Shown: positions 1-8,900 of the stretch, piece after piece | Layout of the letters: each line of letters opens with the position of its first letter | Numbering within the stretch: position 1 is the first letter of the stretch | Assembly: GCA_002421845.1 (NCBI GenBank) | Contig: DISL01000069.1 | Span: forward strand, 1 to 24,958 | Direction: 5' to 3' | Length of the DNA stretch: 24,958 bases | Source of the DNA: Epsilonproteobacteria bacterium UBA6211 | Lineage (GTDB): Bacteria > Campylobacterota > Campylobacteria > Campylobacterales > Arcobacteraceae | Translations under genes and position numbers: made by a program | Notes under the pieces: generated by a model | Seen by the model: the letters and a program-made list of their open reading frames with translations, nothing else | Database searches by the model: none | What the model was told of the DNA's origin: nothing

Positions 1-1172
1 ACTATCCCCCTATAATATACTGCACACAATAAAAATATACTTCCCAAAGTATAACTAATAATATCTAATCCCATGTACGATACGGCTATTCCGATGAAAA
101 AAGTCGTACAAACGGTTACTATCATAAACACCATATCATTATATGCTATAACTCTACCTAAGTATTTTGCATCTATACTCTCTTGCAAAAGTGCATAGGT
201 ATATGACCATAAAGTAGTTGTACTAAGCCCTATTAAAAACATTCCTACAAGACCGAAATAAAAATCCTTTTGTATCATACCCCATAAAATTATACTTACA
301 CCTTGAAAAATCAAAAGATATAAAAGTCTCTCTTTATTTACCCAGTTGCCTATAAGCAAAGGTCCTATCATAAGAGCCAAAGCCCTTGAAGCATTGGTGA
401 TACCTATGGCAAGAGGTATAGAGATAACATACTTGTAATAATAATCGGCAAGTAGCGTAACCAACGTATCAAATACGGTCACCCCTACTACGCTGTGTAA
501 AATCATAAGATGGATGATATTTGGATTTGCACGAATATATTTCAAACCTTGTGTAATCATATAGTAAAACTTCTCTTTCTCTTTTTCTATAGATACGTTG
601 AAGTCTGTTTTGATAAGGATAAAAAATGCAATCAAAAACAATACAGCATCTACCAAAAAAGCTGTATAAACACCTAAGATATGGACAACTACACCACCTA
701 TAGCCATACCTACCGTAAAAGTCAAAGACCATATAATAGAGTGTATCTCATTTGCTTTTTGTAGTGTTTTACCGTTTACCAGCTTTGGCAATAACGACAT
801 CAAAGCAGCAAAAAATACGCTTGAAGCACTCATTCTAATAAATATAAAAAGTACCAAAAACCAAATATGTTCAATACTGCTAATAGTCATAAAAAGTAAA
901 GTCATACTACACTCTACTAGCAATAACATCGCCATAAGTTTTTTTGGTTCAAGTTTATCTACCAAAACTCCACTTATCGGTGCTTGAATAATAGTAGGAA
1001 TAAAGTGCATAGCAACAACCAAAGAGATCATAAAAGGTGATGCACCAAGATTGAGTAATAGCGTATAAATAGCTACGTTTGAAAACCATGTACCGAAATA
1101 CGCTATAAGCTGTATAGTTGAAAATGTTTTTATAAGAGGATAATCTTTTAGAAGTTGTAAATACTCTTTCAA
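1..1172 (-). CDS. MFS transporter, partial (C-terminus beyond left edge)
   Basis: This is a membrane transporter of the major facilitator superfamily, probably an efflux-type permease of the MFS_3/EntS-like group; the substrate cannot be told. About 390 residues are visible and they form successive hydrophobic helices, including segments reading IAYFGTWFSNVAIYTLLLNL and SPFMISLVVAMHFIPTIIQ. The loop GVLVDKLEPKK after helix 2 is the family's helix 2-3 loop signature (G-x-L-x-D-K-x-x-x-K). The reading frame stays open to base 1, so a few C-terminal residues are missing. I place the start at TTG 1172-1170 because a good Shine-Dalgarno (AGAGG) lies 7 nt upstream. That TTG overlaps the TGA stop of the thioesterase gene, so the two genes are translationally coupled. 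The family call is firm; the transported compound is unknown. Confidence 0.85.
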   Translation of the reverse strand, partial: MKEYLQLLKDYPLIKTFSTIQLIAYFGTWFSNVAIYTLLLNLGASPFMISLVVAMHFIPTIIQAPISGVLVDKLEPKKLMAMLLLVECSMTLLFMTISSIEHIWFLVLFIFIRMSASSVFFAALMSLLPKLVNGKTLQKANEIHSIIWSLTFTVGMAIGGVVVHILGVYTAFLVDAVLFLIAFFILIKTDFNVSIEKEKEKFYYMITQGLKYIRANPNIIHLMILHSVVGVTVFDTLVTLLADYYYKYVISIPLAIGITNASRALALMIGPLLIGNWVNKERLLYLLIFQGVSIILWGMIQKDFYFGLVGMFLIGLSTTTLWSYTYALLQESIDAKYLGRVIAYNDMVFMIVTVCTTFFIGIAVSYMGLDIISYTLGSIFLLCAVYYRGI

Positions 1173-1531
1173 TTAAATACCTCTAAACAATAATCAGGTA
1201 TTTTGCTTGGTTTGTGATTTCTTAAAAATACAAGTAAAACGGTAGCACTAAAAAGGTGTTCACCACCTCTAAATATATCTTGCTTTATGGTAAGACTAGC
1301 TTTTTTTACTTCTAAAACTTTTGTTTTTATATCAAGCACATCACCGAATTTTGCCGATTTTATGAAATCACAATTCATATTTTTCACCACGAAAAACTCG
1401 TTTTCATTATGTGGACTAAGCCCTTTTTGAAAAAACATCTCGCTTCTTGCACGCTCACAAAAATTTAGATATTTGGAATGATATACTATATCCCCACAGT
1501 CAGTATCTTCATAGTAAACTCGTATTTGCAC
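1169..1531 (-). CDS. ybgC: YbgC-family acyl-CoA thioesterase (hotdog fold)
   Basis: This is a cytoplasmic hotdog-fold thioesterase of the YbgC/4-hydroxybenzoyl-CoA thioesterase family, which hydrolyses acyl-CoA or acyl-ACP thioesters. It begins with the diagnostic block RVYYEDTDCGDIVYHSKYL, and the Asp of the Y-x-D-T-D segment is the expected catalytic residue. The block C-E-R-A-R-S-E that follows is also typical. The frame is open further upstream, to a TTG at 1708, but that extension has no homology. I choose GTG 1531-1529: it is preceded by AAGG at a distance of 8 nt and gives 120 residues, close to the family's usual 130. In Proteobacteria this gene often sits with tol-pal, but here its partner is the MFS gene that overlaps its stop. 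A TATAAT box at 1566-1571 may give it its own promoter. Confidence 0.85.
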   Translation of the reverse strand: MQIRVYYEDTDCGDIVYHSKYLNFCERARSEMFFQKGLSPHNENEFFVVKNMNCDFIKSAKFGDVLDIKTKVLEVKKASLTIKQDIFRGGEHLFSATVLLVFLRNHKPSKIPDYCLEVFN

Positions 1532-1565
1532 TTTCTTACCCTTATTTATCGCTTTTAATATTTGA

Positions 1566-1571
1566 ATTATA
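1566..1571 (-). promoter_or_regulatory. Candidate -10 box for the ybgC-MFS genes
   Basis: A TATAAT hexamer lies on the minus strand 34 bp upstream of the proposed ybgC GTG, inside the otherwise non-coding stretch 1532-1679. No convincing -35 is seen, which is normal for sigma-70 promoters of Campylobacterota. Confidence 0.4.
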
Positions 1572-1679
1572 CTATTACGTAACTTATATGTTGTTTGGGA
1601 TAAGTAAGCGTCAAAATAATTGGGTGAAGTTATGCCATAATCTATAGCTAGAATTTTGTTTAACTGTATTTTATCGTTA

Positions 1680-1796
1680 TTACCACAAAATAAAAATTGC
1701 ACAAGCAAGTGTACATACTAAAGTTATTATCAGAATAACTTCTATAACAGCTAAAATAAATAGTTTCTTTTTTATATTTTCCATATTTTTATACAC
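1680..1796 (-). CDS. Small single-pass membrane protein (38 aa)
   Basis: I do not recognise the family. The peptide has a short basic N-terminus (K-N-M-E-N-I-K-K-K) followed by one strongly hydrophobic segment of about 24 residues (LFILAVIEVILIITLVCTLA) and ends in F-I-L-W. This fits a single transmembrane helix with the N-terminus inside. The GTG start at 1796 is supported by AGGTGA 4 nt upstream; an internal ATG at 1784 has no such site. That Shine-Dalgarno overlaps the TAG stop of the preceding small frame, which suggests coupling, and the next gene downstream is ybgC. The two cysteines in the helix could be accidental. The evidence is reading frame, ribosome site and composition only. Confidence 0.45.
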   Translation of the reverse strand: MYKNMENIKKKLFILAVIEVILIITLVCTLACAIFILW

Positions 1797-1804
1797 TATT
1801 TCAC

Positions 1805-1959
1805 CTAAATATTAAATACAAAATATTCTTTAAAATTTATGGGTTCCAAAGTAGCAAAATCAACGTGTGAAAACCCCAATGTATCAATGAAAGTTTTAAA
1901 AAAAGATTCATATTTTGATTTGATTTTTGTGGTATTGAAACGACACAACTTTTCTCCAT
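1805..1959 (-). pseudogene. Small gene with apparent -1 frameshift in an A-run
   Basis: A perfect ribosome site (AAGGAG) sits 6 nt before an ATG at 1959-1957, downstream of a well-formed promoter. The ATG frame gives a 40-residue peptide that stops at 1837. From 1950 on, another frame reads more like a real protein: it contains TKIKSKYESFFKTFIDTLGF followed by SHVDFATLEPINFKEYFVFN, and stops with TAG at 1807-1805 right at the ribosome site of the next small gene. Adding one A to the A4 run at 1953-1950 would join the ATG to this frame and give a 51-residue protein. Possible causes are a disabling deletion, phase variation, slippage or a sequence error. I do not recognise the product. The alternative is that the 40-residue frame (1837-1959) is the real one. 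Confidence 0.4.
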
Positions 1960-1991
1960 CAATCTCTCCTTATTATTAGATATTTTTATGT

Positions 1992-2059
1992 ATTATAACA
2001 AATGCACAGTCACATACCGGTCACTTTTTGAACCCTATTTTTATACCGATATGTGACCG
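1992..2059 (-). promoter_or_regulatory. Regulated promoter of the small-gene/ybgC/MFS operon
   Basis: On the minus strand the order is TGACCG-N5-TGACTG-N9-TATAAT, with the half-sites at 2023-2018 and 2012-2007 and the -10 at 1997-1992. The proximal half-site covers the -35 region. A second pair with the same 11-bp period lies at 2043-2059 in the opposite orientation (plus strand ATACCG-N5-TGACCG), centred about 36 bp further upstream. Direct half-sites with an 11-bp period are the usual target of dimers of OmpR/PhoB-type regulators. The predicted transcript starts near 1985 and reaches the small gene's ATG after about 26 nt. The same layout occurs before the GGDEF-EAL gene. Confidence 0.65.
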
Positions 2060-2080
2060 TTTTTTGAATTATTCTTACTA

Positions 2081-5000
2081 TTATATGGTTGCTAATTTTT
2101 TATAATAATCTTGAAAATCATCAGCAATCATAGGTTTTGCAAAATAGTAACCTTGCACCTCATCACATTCAAATTCTTTTAAGACATTTAAAACCTCTTC
2201 GTTTTCAACACCCTCTGCTATTGATTTTAGATTAAAACTTTTTGCCATTTGAATAATAGTTTTTACTATACTTGCGTCTTCTTTGTCTTTTACTATATCT
2301 CTTACGAACGACTGGTCAATCTTAAGCTTATCTACCGCAAATCTTTTTAGATATGCCAAAGATGAATACCCCGTACCAAAATCATCGATAGAAAGTTGCA
2401 CTCCAAGTTCTTTGATAGCTTTTACACTTTGTAGTACATTATCAGTATCGCTTATAAGTATAGATTCCGTTAGTTCTAGTTCAAGATATTTTGGATTAAG
2501 CCCAGATGAACTAAGAGCATTTTTGACTACTTCTATTAAGTTACCTCGCCTAAATTGTACCGCTGAAACATTGACAGCCACTACTATATCTTTGCCGTTT
2601 TTGTTCCAAATAGCCCCTTGACGACAAGCTTCTTGTATTACCCATTCGCCAATTTCTACTATATATCCGCAAGATTCTGCAACAGATATAAAATTCATAG
2701 GCGGTATCATACCCATCGATGGGTGTTTCCATCTTATCAGAGCCTCTGCTCCTACTATTTTATTTTGAGATAAATCCACTTGTGGTTGATAATGCAAAAT
2801 AAATTCTTTGTTTCGTATAGCCTCTTTAAGGTCATTTTGCATTTTGAAAATACCCAAAAGATTGTGTTTCATTTGTTGAGTGAAAAAGCAATATGTATTT
2901 TTGCCGTTTTCCTTTGCTTTATACATAGCTGCATCTGAATTTTGTAATAAATGCTCAAAATTATTACCGTGTTCAGGATACATGGCAATACCAACAGAAG
3001 CCGTTATGGATAATAATTGATTATTGATTTCAAATGATTTTTTAAATTCATTGATGATTTTTTCACTAACCAACTCAGCTTCATCTTGATTATTTACTTC
3101 AGGAATTATAACAATAAATTCATCCCCTCCATATCTACTCAATGTATCTGTAGCTCTTATACAGCTTTGTATCCTTTGTGCTACTGATTTGAGTATTATA
3201 TCACCTATAGAATGACCTAATGAATCATTAATAGTTTTAAAACCATCAAGGTCTATAAATAAAAATGCAGTTTTTTTGATATTTCTTTTTGCTTGAGACA
3301 AAATCATTTCAGCTCTATCTTTGAGTAATACACGATTCGGTAAACCTGTCAATATATCGTGATGAGCCATAAACTCAATCCGTTTTTCTATATTTTTTTG
3401 TTCGGTTACATCTTTATTTACCACTAATGTCTGCACTGGATTGGTATTTGGTATCAATACTACAGATATTTCATGTTCTTTTGTTTCACCTTGTTTATTT
3501 ATCTGCCTTATGGTGTATGTAGTAGGAACTTGTTCACCTGAGAGTCTTTTTTGATACATTTGAGCAACTTTTTCTTTATCATCAGGATGTATTGTCTCTA
3601 AAAAGTTAGGTTTATTTTCTAAAAAGTTATCATCATAGCCATACTCTTTTGCCAACTCTATATTATTTGTGTATATATATCTTCCGTTTTCTAGTACATT
3701 TACACTCATACCTGCTTTTGCAACACCTTTTAAAAGTGTATCTTGAAAATCTTTTTGTTTTTTGAGTTCTTCTTGTAATCTAACCTGTTTTGTAATATCT
3801 CTACCGATACCTAGAATACTTATCATTTGTCCATTGTTATCCAATTCAGGGATAATATTTACTTCATGTATCTCTTGCGTACCATCACTATATTCTATAT
3901 CTTGCAAAACACCAAAGACTCCTTCGCCAGTTTTGATAACATATTCTAAAGCTTCGGATACATTAGTATGCGTATCGAACAACTCACACATTTTATTGCC
4001 TATTACCTCTTCTGCACTCATTTCCAATGTTTTTTCATGCCTTGGATTGATATATAAGTATCTCCCTTCCAAATCCCAACGAACTATATTATCAGGTAAA
4101 TTTTCAGTCAATGTCCTAAACATCTCTTCACTGTTTTTAAGCTCTTGTTGTTTTACGACAAGTCTTTCTTCAAATTTCTTACGTTCCGTAATATCTTTAG
4201 CTATTCCCAATACACCTATAATTTCACCATTCTTATCATATACAGGTGCTTTTCTTGTCTCTAGAATACCTTGTAATCCTGTTGATTTATAAGTAATCAC
4301 TTCTTCATTTATATTTAGCATACCTTTTTCTATAGCTTCTTTGTCTTTTTGACGGAAAAAATCAGCAAGTTCTTTATCAACAAAATCATAATCAGTTTTA
4401 CCTACTATTTCCTCTTCTTTTGCACCAAAAAACTCTTCAAATGCAGGATTACATGTCATATAAATACCGTTTATATCTTTCATCCATACCAAATCAGGAA
4501 TAGTAGCAATAAGTGCTTTTAGTTGTGTAGTTGTTTTTAGTAGTTGTTTTTGAGTTTTTAATCTATCTGTTATATCTTTTACTACAGATATTCTTACAAC
4601 TTGACCTTCAAATACAAAACTACTACCGGTTATTTCAACATCTATTATTTTTCCGTATTTTGTTTTATGCTTAGATTCAAATACAATCTGGTTTGTACCT
4701 TCGATAGTATTTTTTATATCTAAGACTTCTTTACTAGAATACTTGGCTTCTATATCGCTTACCTTCATTGAGACAAATTCATCTTTTGTGTATCCCAACA
4801 TATTACAAGCACCGTCATTTACATAGATTATTGATAAATCAATATCTGTAATATAAATAGCTTCAGATGTAGCATTTATAGCTGTATTTACAATAAGTAA
4901 CTGTTCTTCAGCTTTTTTACGTTCTGTTACATCTCTTGCTATTCCCAAAATTCCCATAAGATTATTATATGAATCATAAACAGGTGTTTTTCTTATTTCC

Positions 5001-5671
5001 AATATACCCTTTGTACCACTTTTCGGATAAGAAATGATTTCTTGACAAATAATAGTATCTTTCACTTTTATAGCATCTAAATCAGATATTTTACAACTAT
5101 CAGCCTCTTCTTTTGAAAAAAAGTCATAGTCAGTCTTACCAATAACTTCATATTCAGTTTTTTCAAATACCTTATTAAATGTATGATTTGAAGTTATATA
5201 TTTCCCATTTGGGTCTTTCATCCAAACCATATCTGGGATTGTTGCAAACATTGCTTGTAACTTTGAATTTGTATCTTGGAAAACACATTTTTTATTTTTA
5301 CAACCACTGATATCTATAATATTTACTACTCTTTTTTGTACTTGACCATTTTCATCTTTTAGTAGCGTAAAATGAGCAGATATTTTTACAGGTGTACCAT
5401 CTTTTTTGAAATGTACAGTCTCAAAAGATAACGTATTCTCTTCATGATTGAGTTTTTGTTCATAGTCGTTTAATTTTGCGATGCAATCAGGTGCAAAGAC
5501 ATCTTTTGGAGAAATACCAAAAAGCTCATGCTGTTCATACCCATGAATTTTGGCAAATGTATTATTTACACTCTCCAAAAGATTGTCTTTTGCGTTACAT
5601 ACCGCAACTCCGACATCAACAGTATCAAATATATGAGTTAACAACTCGGAATCATAAATCATAGATGACAT
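2081..5671 (-). CDS. Six-PAS GGDEF-EAL cyclic-di-GMP signalling protein
   Basis: This 1196-residue protein should make and/or degrade cyclic di-GMP. It has six PAS domains ending near residues 118, 250, 370, 495, 627 and 757, most of them closed by a D-I-T-E-R-K type linker. A GGDEF domain (about 768-925) and an EAL domain (about 955-1190) follow. Catalytic motifs look intact on both sides. The cyclase has R-Y-G-G-D-E-F at 848-852 and an inhibitory I-site R-A-T-D exactly five residues upstream. The phosphodiesterase has E-A-L at 976-978, N-V-S, E-L-T-E-S, D-D-F-G-T-G at 1096, K-I-D, E-G-V-E and Q-G-Y-Y-F. PAS 2 and 4 are close copies (IPD-VWMKD, GKTDYDF). No transmembrane helix is evident, so it is probably cytosolic. 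Which activity dominates cannot be read from sequence. The ATG at 5671 follows GAGA; an in-frame Met four codons on is possible. Confidence 0.95.
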   Translation of the reverse strand: MSSMIYDSELLTHIFDTVDVGVAVCNAKDNLLESVNNTFAKIHGYEQHELFGISPKDVFAPDCIAKLNDYEQKLNHEENTLSFETVHFKKDGTPVKISAHFTLLKDENGQVQKRVVNIIDISGCKNKKCVFQDTNSKLQAMFATIPDMVWMKDPNGKYITSNHTFNKVFEKTEYEVIGKTDYDFFSKEEADSCKISDLDAIKVKDTIICQEIISYPKSGTKGILEIRKTPVYDSYNNLMGILGIARDVTERKKAEEQLLIVNTAINATSEAIYITDIDLSIIYVNDGACNMLGYTKDEFVSMKVSDIEAKYSSKEVLDIKNTIEGTNQIVFESKHKTKYGKIIDVEITGSSFVFEGQVVRISVVKDITDRLKTQKQLLKTTTQLKALIATIPDLVWMKDINGIYMTCNPAFEEFFGAKEEEIVGKTDYDFVDKELADFFRQKDKEAIEKGMLNINEEVITYKSTGLQGILETRKAPVYDKNGEIIGVLGIAKDITERKKFEERLVVKQQELKNSEEMFRTLTENLPDNIVRWDLEGRYLYINPRHEKTLEMSAEEVIGNKMCELFDTHTNVSEALEYVIKTGEGVFGVLQDIEYSDGTQEIHEVNIIPELDNNGQMISILGIGRDITKQVRLQEELKKQKDFQDTLLKGVAKAGMSVNVLENGRYIYTNNIELAKEYGYDDNFLENKPNFLETIHPDDKEKVAQMYQKRLSGEQVPTTYTIRQINKQGETKEHEISVVLIPNTNPVQTLVVNKDVTEQKNIEKRIEFMAHHDILTGLPNRVLLKDRAEMILSQAKRNIKKTAFLFIDLDGFKTINDSLGHSIGDIILKSVAQRIQSCIRATDTLSRYGGDEFIVIIPEVNNQDEAELVSEKIINEFKKSFEINNQLLSITASVGIAMYPEHGNNFEHLLQNSDAAMYKAKENGKNTYCFFTQQMKHNLLGIFKMQNDLKEAIRNKEFILHYQPQVDLSQNKIVGAEALIRWKHPSMGMIPPMNFISVAESCGYIVEIGEWVIQEACRQGAIWNKNGKDIVVAVNVSAVQFRRGNLIEVVKNALSSSGLNPKYLELELTESILISDTDNVLQSVKAIKELGVQLSIDDFGTGYSSLAYLKRFAVDKLKIDQSFVRDIVKDKEDASIVKTIIQMAKSFNLKSIAEGVENEEVLNVLKEFECDEVQGYYFAKPMIADDFQDYYKKLATI

Positions 5672-5722
5672 ATCATTCTCAAATATATAATCTCTTTATA
5701 TATAAAATTATTTATAACCACC

Positions 5723-5756
5723 ATACACAAAACTCCTAAAAAGTTTTTTTGTGTAT
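5723..5756. repeat. Inverted repeat in the 5' leader of the GGDEF-EAL gene
   Basis: ATACACAAAA at 5723-5732 is the exact reverse complement of TTTTGTGTAT at 5747-5756; the 14-nt gap between them is A/T-rich. One arm overlaps the predicted -10 (5755-5760) and the start point. It could be an operator or an RNA hairpin at the 5' end of the message. It has no T-tract and so is a poor terminator. Confidence 0.5.
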
Positions 5757-5820
5757 CATAACAAAATATCGGTCACATATCGGTCATAAATACCCCATTA
5801 ATACGTGACTCATATATGAC
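5755..5820 (-). promoter_or_regulatory. Regulated promoter of the GGDEF-EAL gene with tandem TGACCG half-sites
   Basis: On the minus strand: TGACCG (5786-5781), 5 bp, TGACCG (5775-5770), 9 bp, TATGAT (5760-5755). A further pair, TGACTC-N5-TGACTT on the plus strand at 5806-5822, lies in opposite orientation about 34 bp upstream. Spacing and order match the promoter at 1992-2059; over the 35 bases starting at the first TGACCG the two agree at 28. The half-site overlapping the -35 position is typical of an activator that contacts RNA polymerase. The predicted leader is about 75 nt. Confidence 0.65.
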
Positions 5821-5921
5821 TTTGCATTTTAATAAAAGTAAATTCTATAATAATTATTATTGTAGTTTATTAAGAAACAATATAATTTATCTCAAAGAAG
5901 AAATATATCTAGAGAGAATTC

Positions 5922-5952
5922 AAAAATATCCGTCAAGTTTTTTTGATACGGA
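5922..5952 (-). terminator. Possible terminator after the histidine kinase gene
   Basis: Just after the kinase stop, the minus strand can form TCCGT-(AT bulge)-CAA paired with TTGACGGA, followed by TATTTTT. The stem is short and bulged. It would separate the kinase operon from the GGDEF-EAL gene, which has its own promoter downstream. Confidence 0.4.
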
Positions 5953-5956
5953 GAGT

Positions 5957-8900
5957 TCAAAGTTTATTGTTCACGTCAAGTGCTTTTTTTAGTTCTTTTG
6001 TTCTTTCTTCTATTTTTTCTTCCAATGTAGAATTTAATTCCACAAGTGCATTTTGTGCTTTTTTTCTCTCGGTTATATCTCTAACTAGTGCCAAATAGTT
6101 ACCATCTGACTCTTTTTTTGTGGTGTGTAACTCAAACCAATGCTCTCCGTCAGGAAAATCAAGCTTATACGTATTGCCCAAAGAAGAACCGTACATATCT
6201 ACTTCACGCATAGTTTGAACTGAAACTTCTACCGCATCAGGTGGCAACATATCTTTGAAGCTTTTACCAAGAAGTATCTCTTTTTGCTGTGCGAGAAGTT
6301 TTTCATCCCTCGCCCAAATATTCAAATAAACACACTCTTTGGAGATTTCAAACAGCATATCAGGTATTGCTTGAATAATACTTTCATTAAATTGTAGTGC
6401 TTTCTCAAGTTCTTTGGTTTTTTCCGCTACTTTAACTTCCAAAGTTTTATTAAGTTCTCTAATCTCTTCCTCTTGTCTAATTTGTCGTGTTATATCTTTG
6501 ACTATTGATAAATTTAAAACTGTGTCATTAAATATAAATTTTGTTACTGTTATCTCAACATTTAGGATATTACCATTTTTAGTTCGGTGTTGTGTTTGGA
6601 AAATGGTGCTATTAAAATCTTTTACTTTTTCTCTTACACCGATTATTTCATCCACGCTCATATATGGGTCTATATCCTCTACTTTCATAGTAAGAAACTC
6701 ATCTACACTATATCCTAGCATTTTACAAGAAGTATCACTCACATATTTTATCTCTCGATTATCCCCTATTATGTAAATAGCATCACTTGCATTGTTAATA
6801 GCAGTTTGAAGAAGATGGAGTTGTTTTTCATACTCTTTTTTTGCCGTTATATCTTTGACTACCGATACAAATACCGTCTTATTATGAAAACTAAAAGAAC
6901 CTCCTGCTATCTCTACATCTATGATAGTACCGTTTTTCCTTTTATGTTTTGTCTCAAAAACCATTTGTTGGTTAAGTCGTTTAGTTTCTTTAATTGTAGA
7001 TAAATCTTCCAATGAATACAAAACATCTATCTCATACACTTTCATAGAGGTAAGTTCCTCTTTTGTATATCCTAACATCTTACAAGCACCATCATTGACA
7101 TAAATAATTGAAAATGTTTCATCGGTGATATACACTGCTTCAGATGTGCTATTAATAGCCGTACTTACAAGTTCAAGCTGTTTTGTAGCATTGATATCAT
7201 AACTATGAGCCAATACACATCTCTCACCTTGGATATTAAGAAGCGTTGCATAAGCTATCCCATATCCTGTAGTGCCGTCTTTTGCACGATATTGGAACTC
7301 AAAACCTCGCACCATCCCATCTTCAAGAACCATTCTAAAAAACTCTGCCCTTTCATCTAGATTGGCAAAAAGCTGTAATTCGGCACTACTTTTTCCTACC
7401 ACCTCATCCCTTGTATATTTAGTAAAATAAAGAAAACTATCATTTACCTCTAAGTACATATTTCTATCTATGGATGTCACGGAAACCGCAGCAGGGCTTG
7501 ACATAAAAAGTTTTGAGAATTTCTCTTCCCTTTCTTTTATCTCATTTTCTGCATTTTTACGCTCACTTATATCCCTTACAAGCCCCATATTATAACCTAT
7601 ACCTTCATATTCGATATAGTTTGCAACTGCTTCTACAGGAAATATCGTACCGTCTTTTCTTTTATGGCGTAGTTCCATAGTCATACTTTTCTCTTGCTTC
7701 AATATTTCCCAATACTCACACCATCTCTCACTTGGCCAATCAGGGTCTATGTCACCTATACTTAAGCTTAATAATTCTTCACTTATATATCCTAAAGCCT
7801 TACATGCACCTTGATTTACGTATTTAAACTTCCCTGTTTCATCAACTAGAAATATTGATTCATTTACGTTTTCCATAGCAAAGTTTTTAAACAATAGCTC
7901 TTTATGAGCTTTTCTCAGCTCTGTAATATCCCTACCGATTACAAGAACACTTACCACTTCACCCTCTTGATTTAGTTCTGGTACTATCCTTTGTTCACCC
8001 CAGCGTCTTTCCCCATTTGGAATGAGAAATTCTCCCTCTATTTTAACCTCTTTTGCTTCGGTTAATACGGTATGAAATGCTTTTTCAAATTCCTCAAGAT
8101 TTGGCAACGGAGAAAATTCCCTAGGTGTTTTTCCTAACAACTCCTCTTCAGATTTTCCCATAAGTACCAATCCTAATGGATTGATATATGTACGACGGCA
8201 TTCTCTATCATATCGCATAATCACATCTGGAGAATTTTCCACCATCGCTCTAAAAGCCTCTTCACTTTTTTTCAATGCATTGGTAATCTCTTTTTGCTCT
8301 GTAATATCGTGCCCTATAGAAATGACACCTTCTATTTTTCCATCTTCATCAAATTCAGCTGCAAATATAAGATTCCACCATAACTCTTTACCATCTTTTT
8401 TAGCTTGTATCTCCATTTGTGTTTTATAACCTGATTGAAGCACATAGTTTATCTTTTCTTGAAGTTCTTTTGGCACTCCTATCAAAGGTTTACCTTGTGG
8501 CGTAAAACCAACAAGTTCATCACAAGATACCCCAAAATAATTGCATAAAGCAGGATTTACATATATTCTTCTTCCTTCTTTATCATATCGAGAAAGAAAA
8601 TCAGGCATATTTTCAGCTAGTGTTCTAAATTCTCGCTCTTTTTTTGAAATCTCAGCAGTTCGTTCTATTACTTTGTGTTCTAGTGTAATATTGAGTTTTT
8701 CAATCTTTTCTTGTATTAGTTTTCGCTCAGTAATATCACGAATAGTTCCCACTAGATATTGTTTCCCATCAGAAAGAGTAAACATGGTTTTGACAGTTTC
8801 TATAGAATGTCTAACGCCATCTGTTGATGTCAAGTACTCTTCATTTATATTGACTTCTCCGGAATCAAAGACAAATTCATCTTTTTCCCAAAAAATATCA

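Noticed and set aside
469..732. Open frame antisense to the MFS gene
   Set aside because: It lies inside a clear MFS coding region read in another frame; its Cys/Tyr/Arg-rich composition is that of a shadow frame. The same holds for the other small frames opposite the PAS, clpA and carboxypeptidase genes.
1532..1708. N-terminal extension of ybgC to the TTG at 1708
   Set aside because: The extension lacks family similarity, contains a TATAAT box and would overlap the small membrane-protein frame; the GTG at 1531 has a ribosome site and gives the family length.
5723..5756. The inverted repeat as terminator of the kinase gene
   Set aside because: It has no T-tract and lies downstream of the next gene's promoter elements; the weak hairpin at 5922-5952 fits better.
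5672..5956. A missing C-terminal kinase domain of the eleven-PAS protein, lost by frameshift
   Set aside because: I read the stretch after the stop for a second H-box or ATPase motif and found none; only the terminator-like repeat and the GGDEF-EAL promoter are there.
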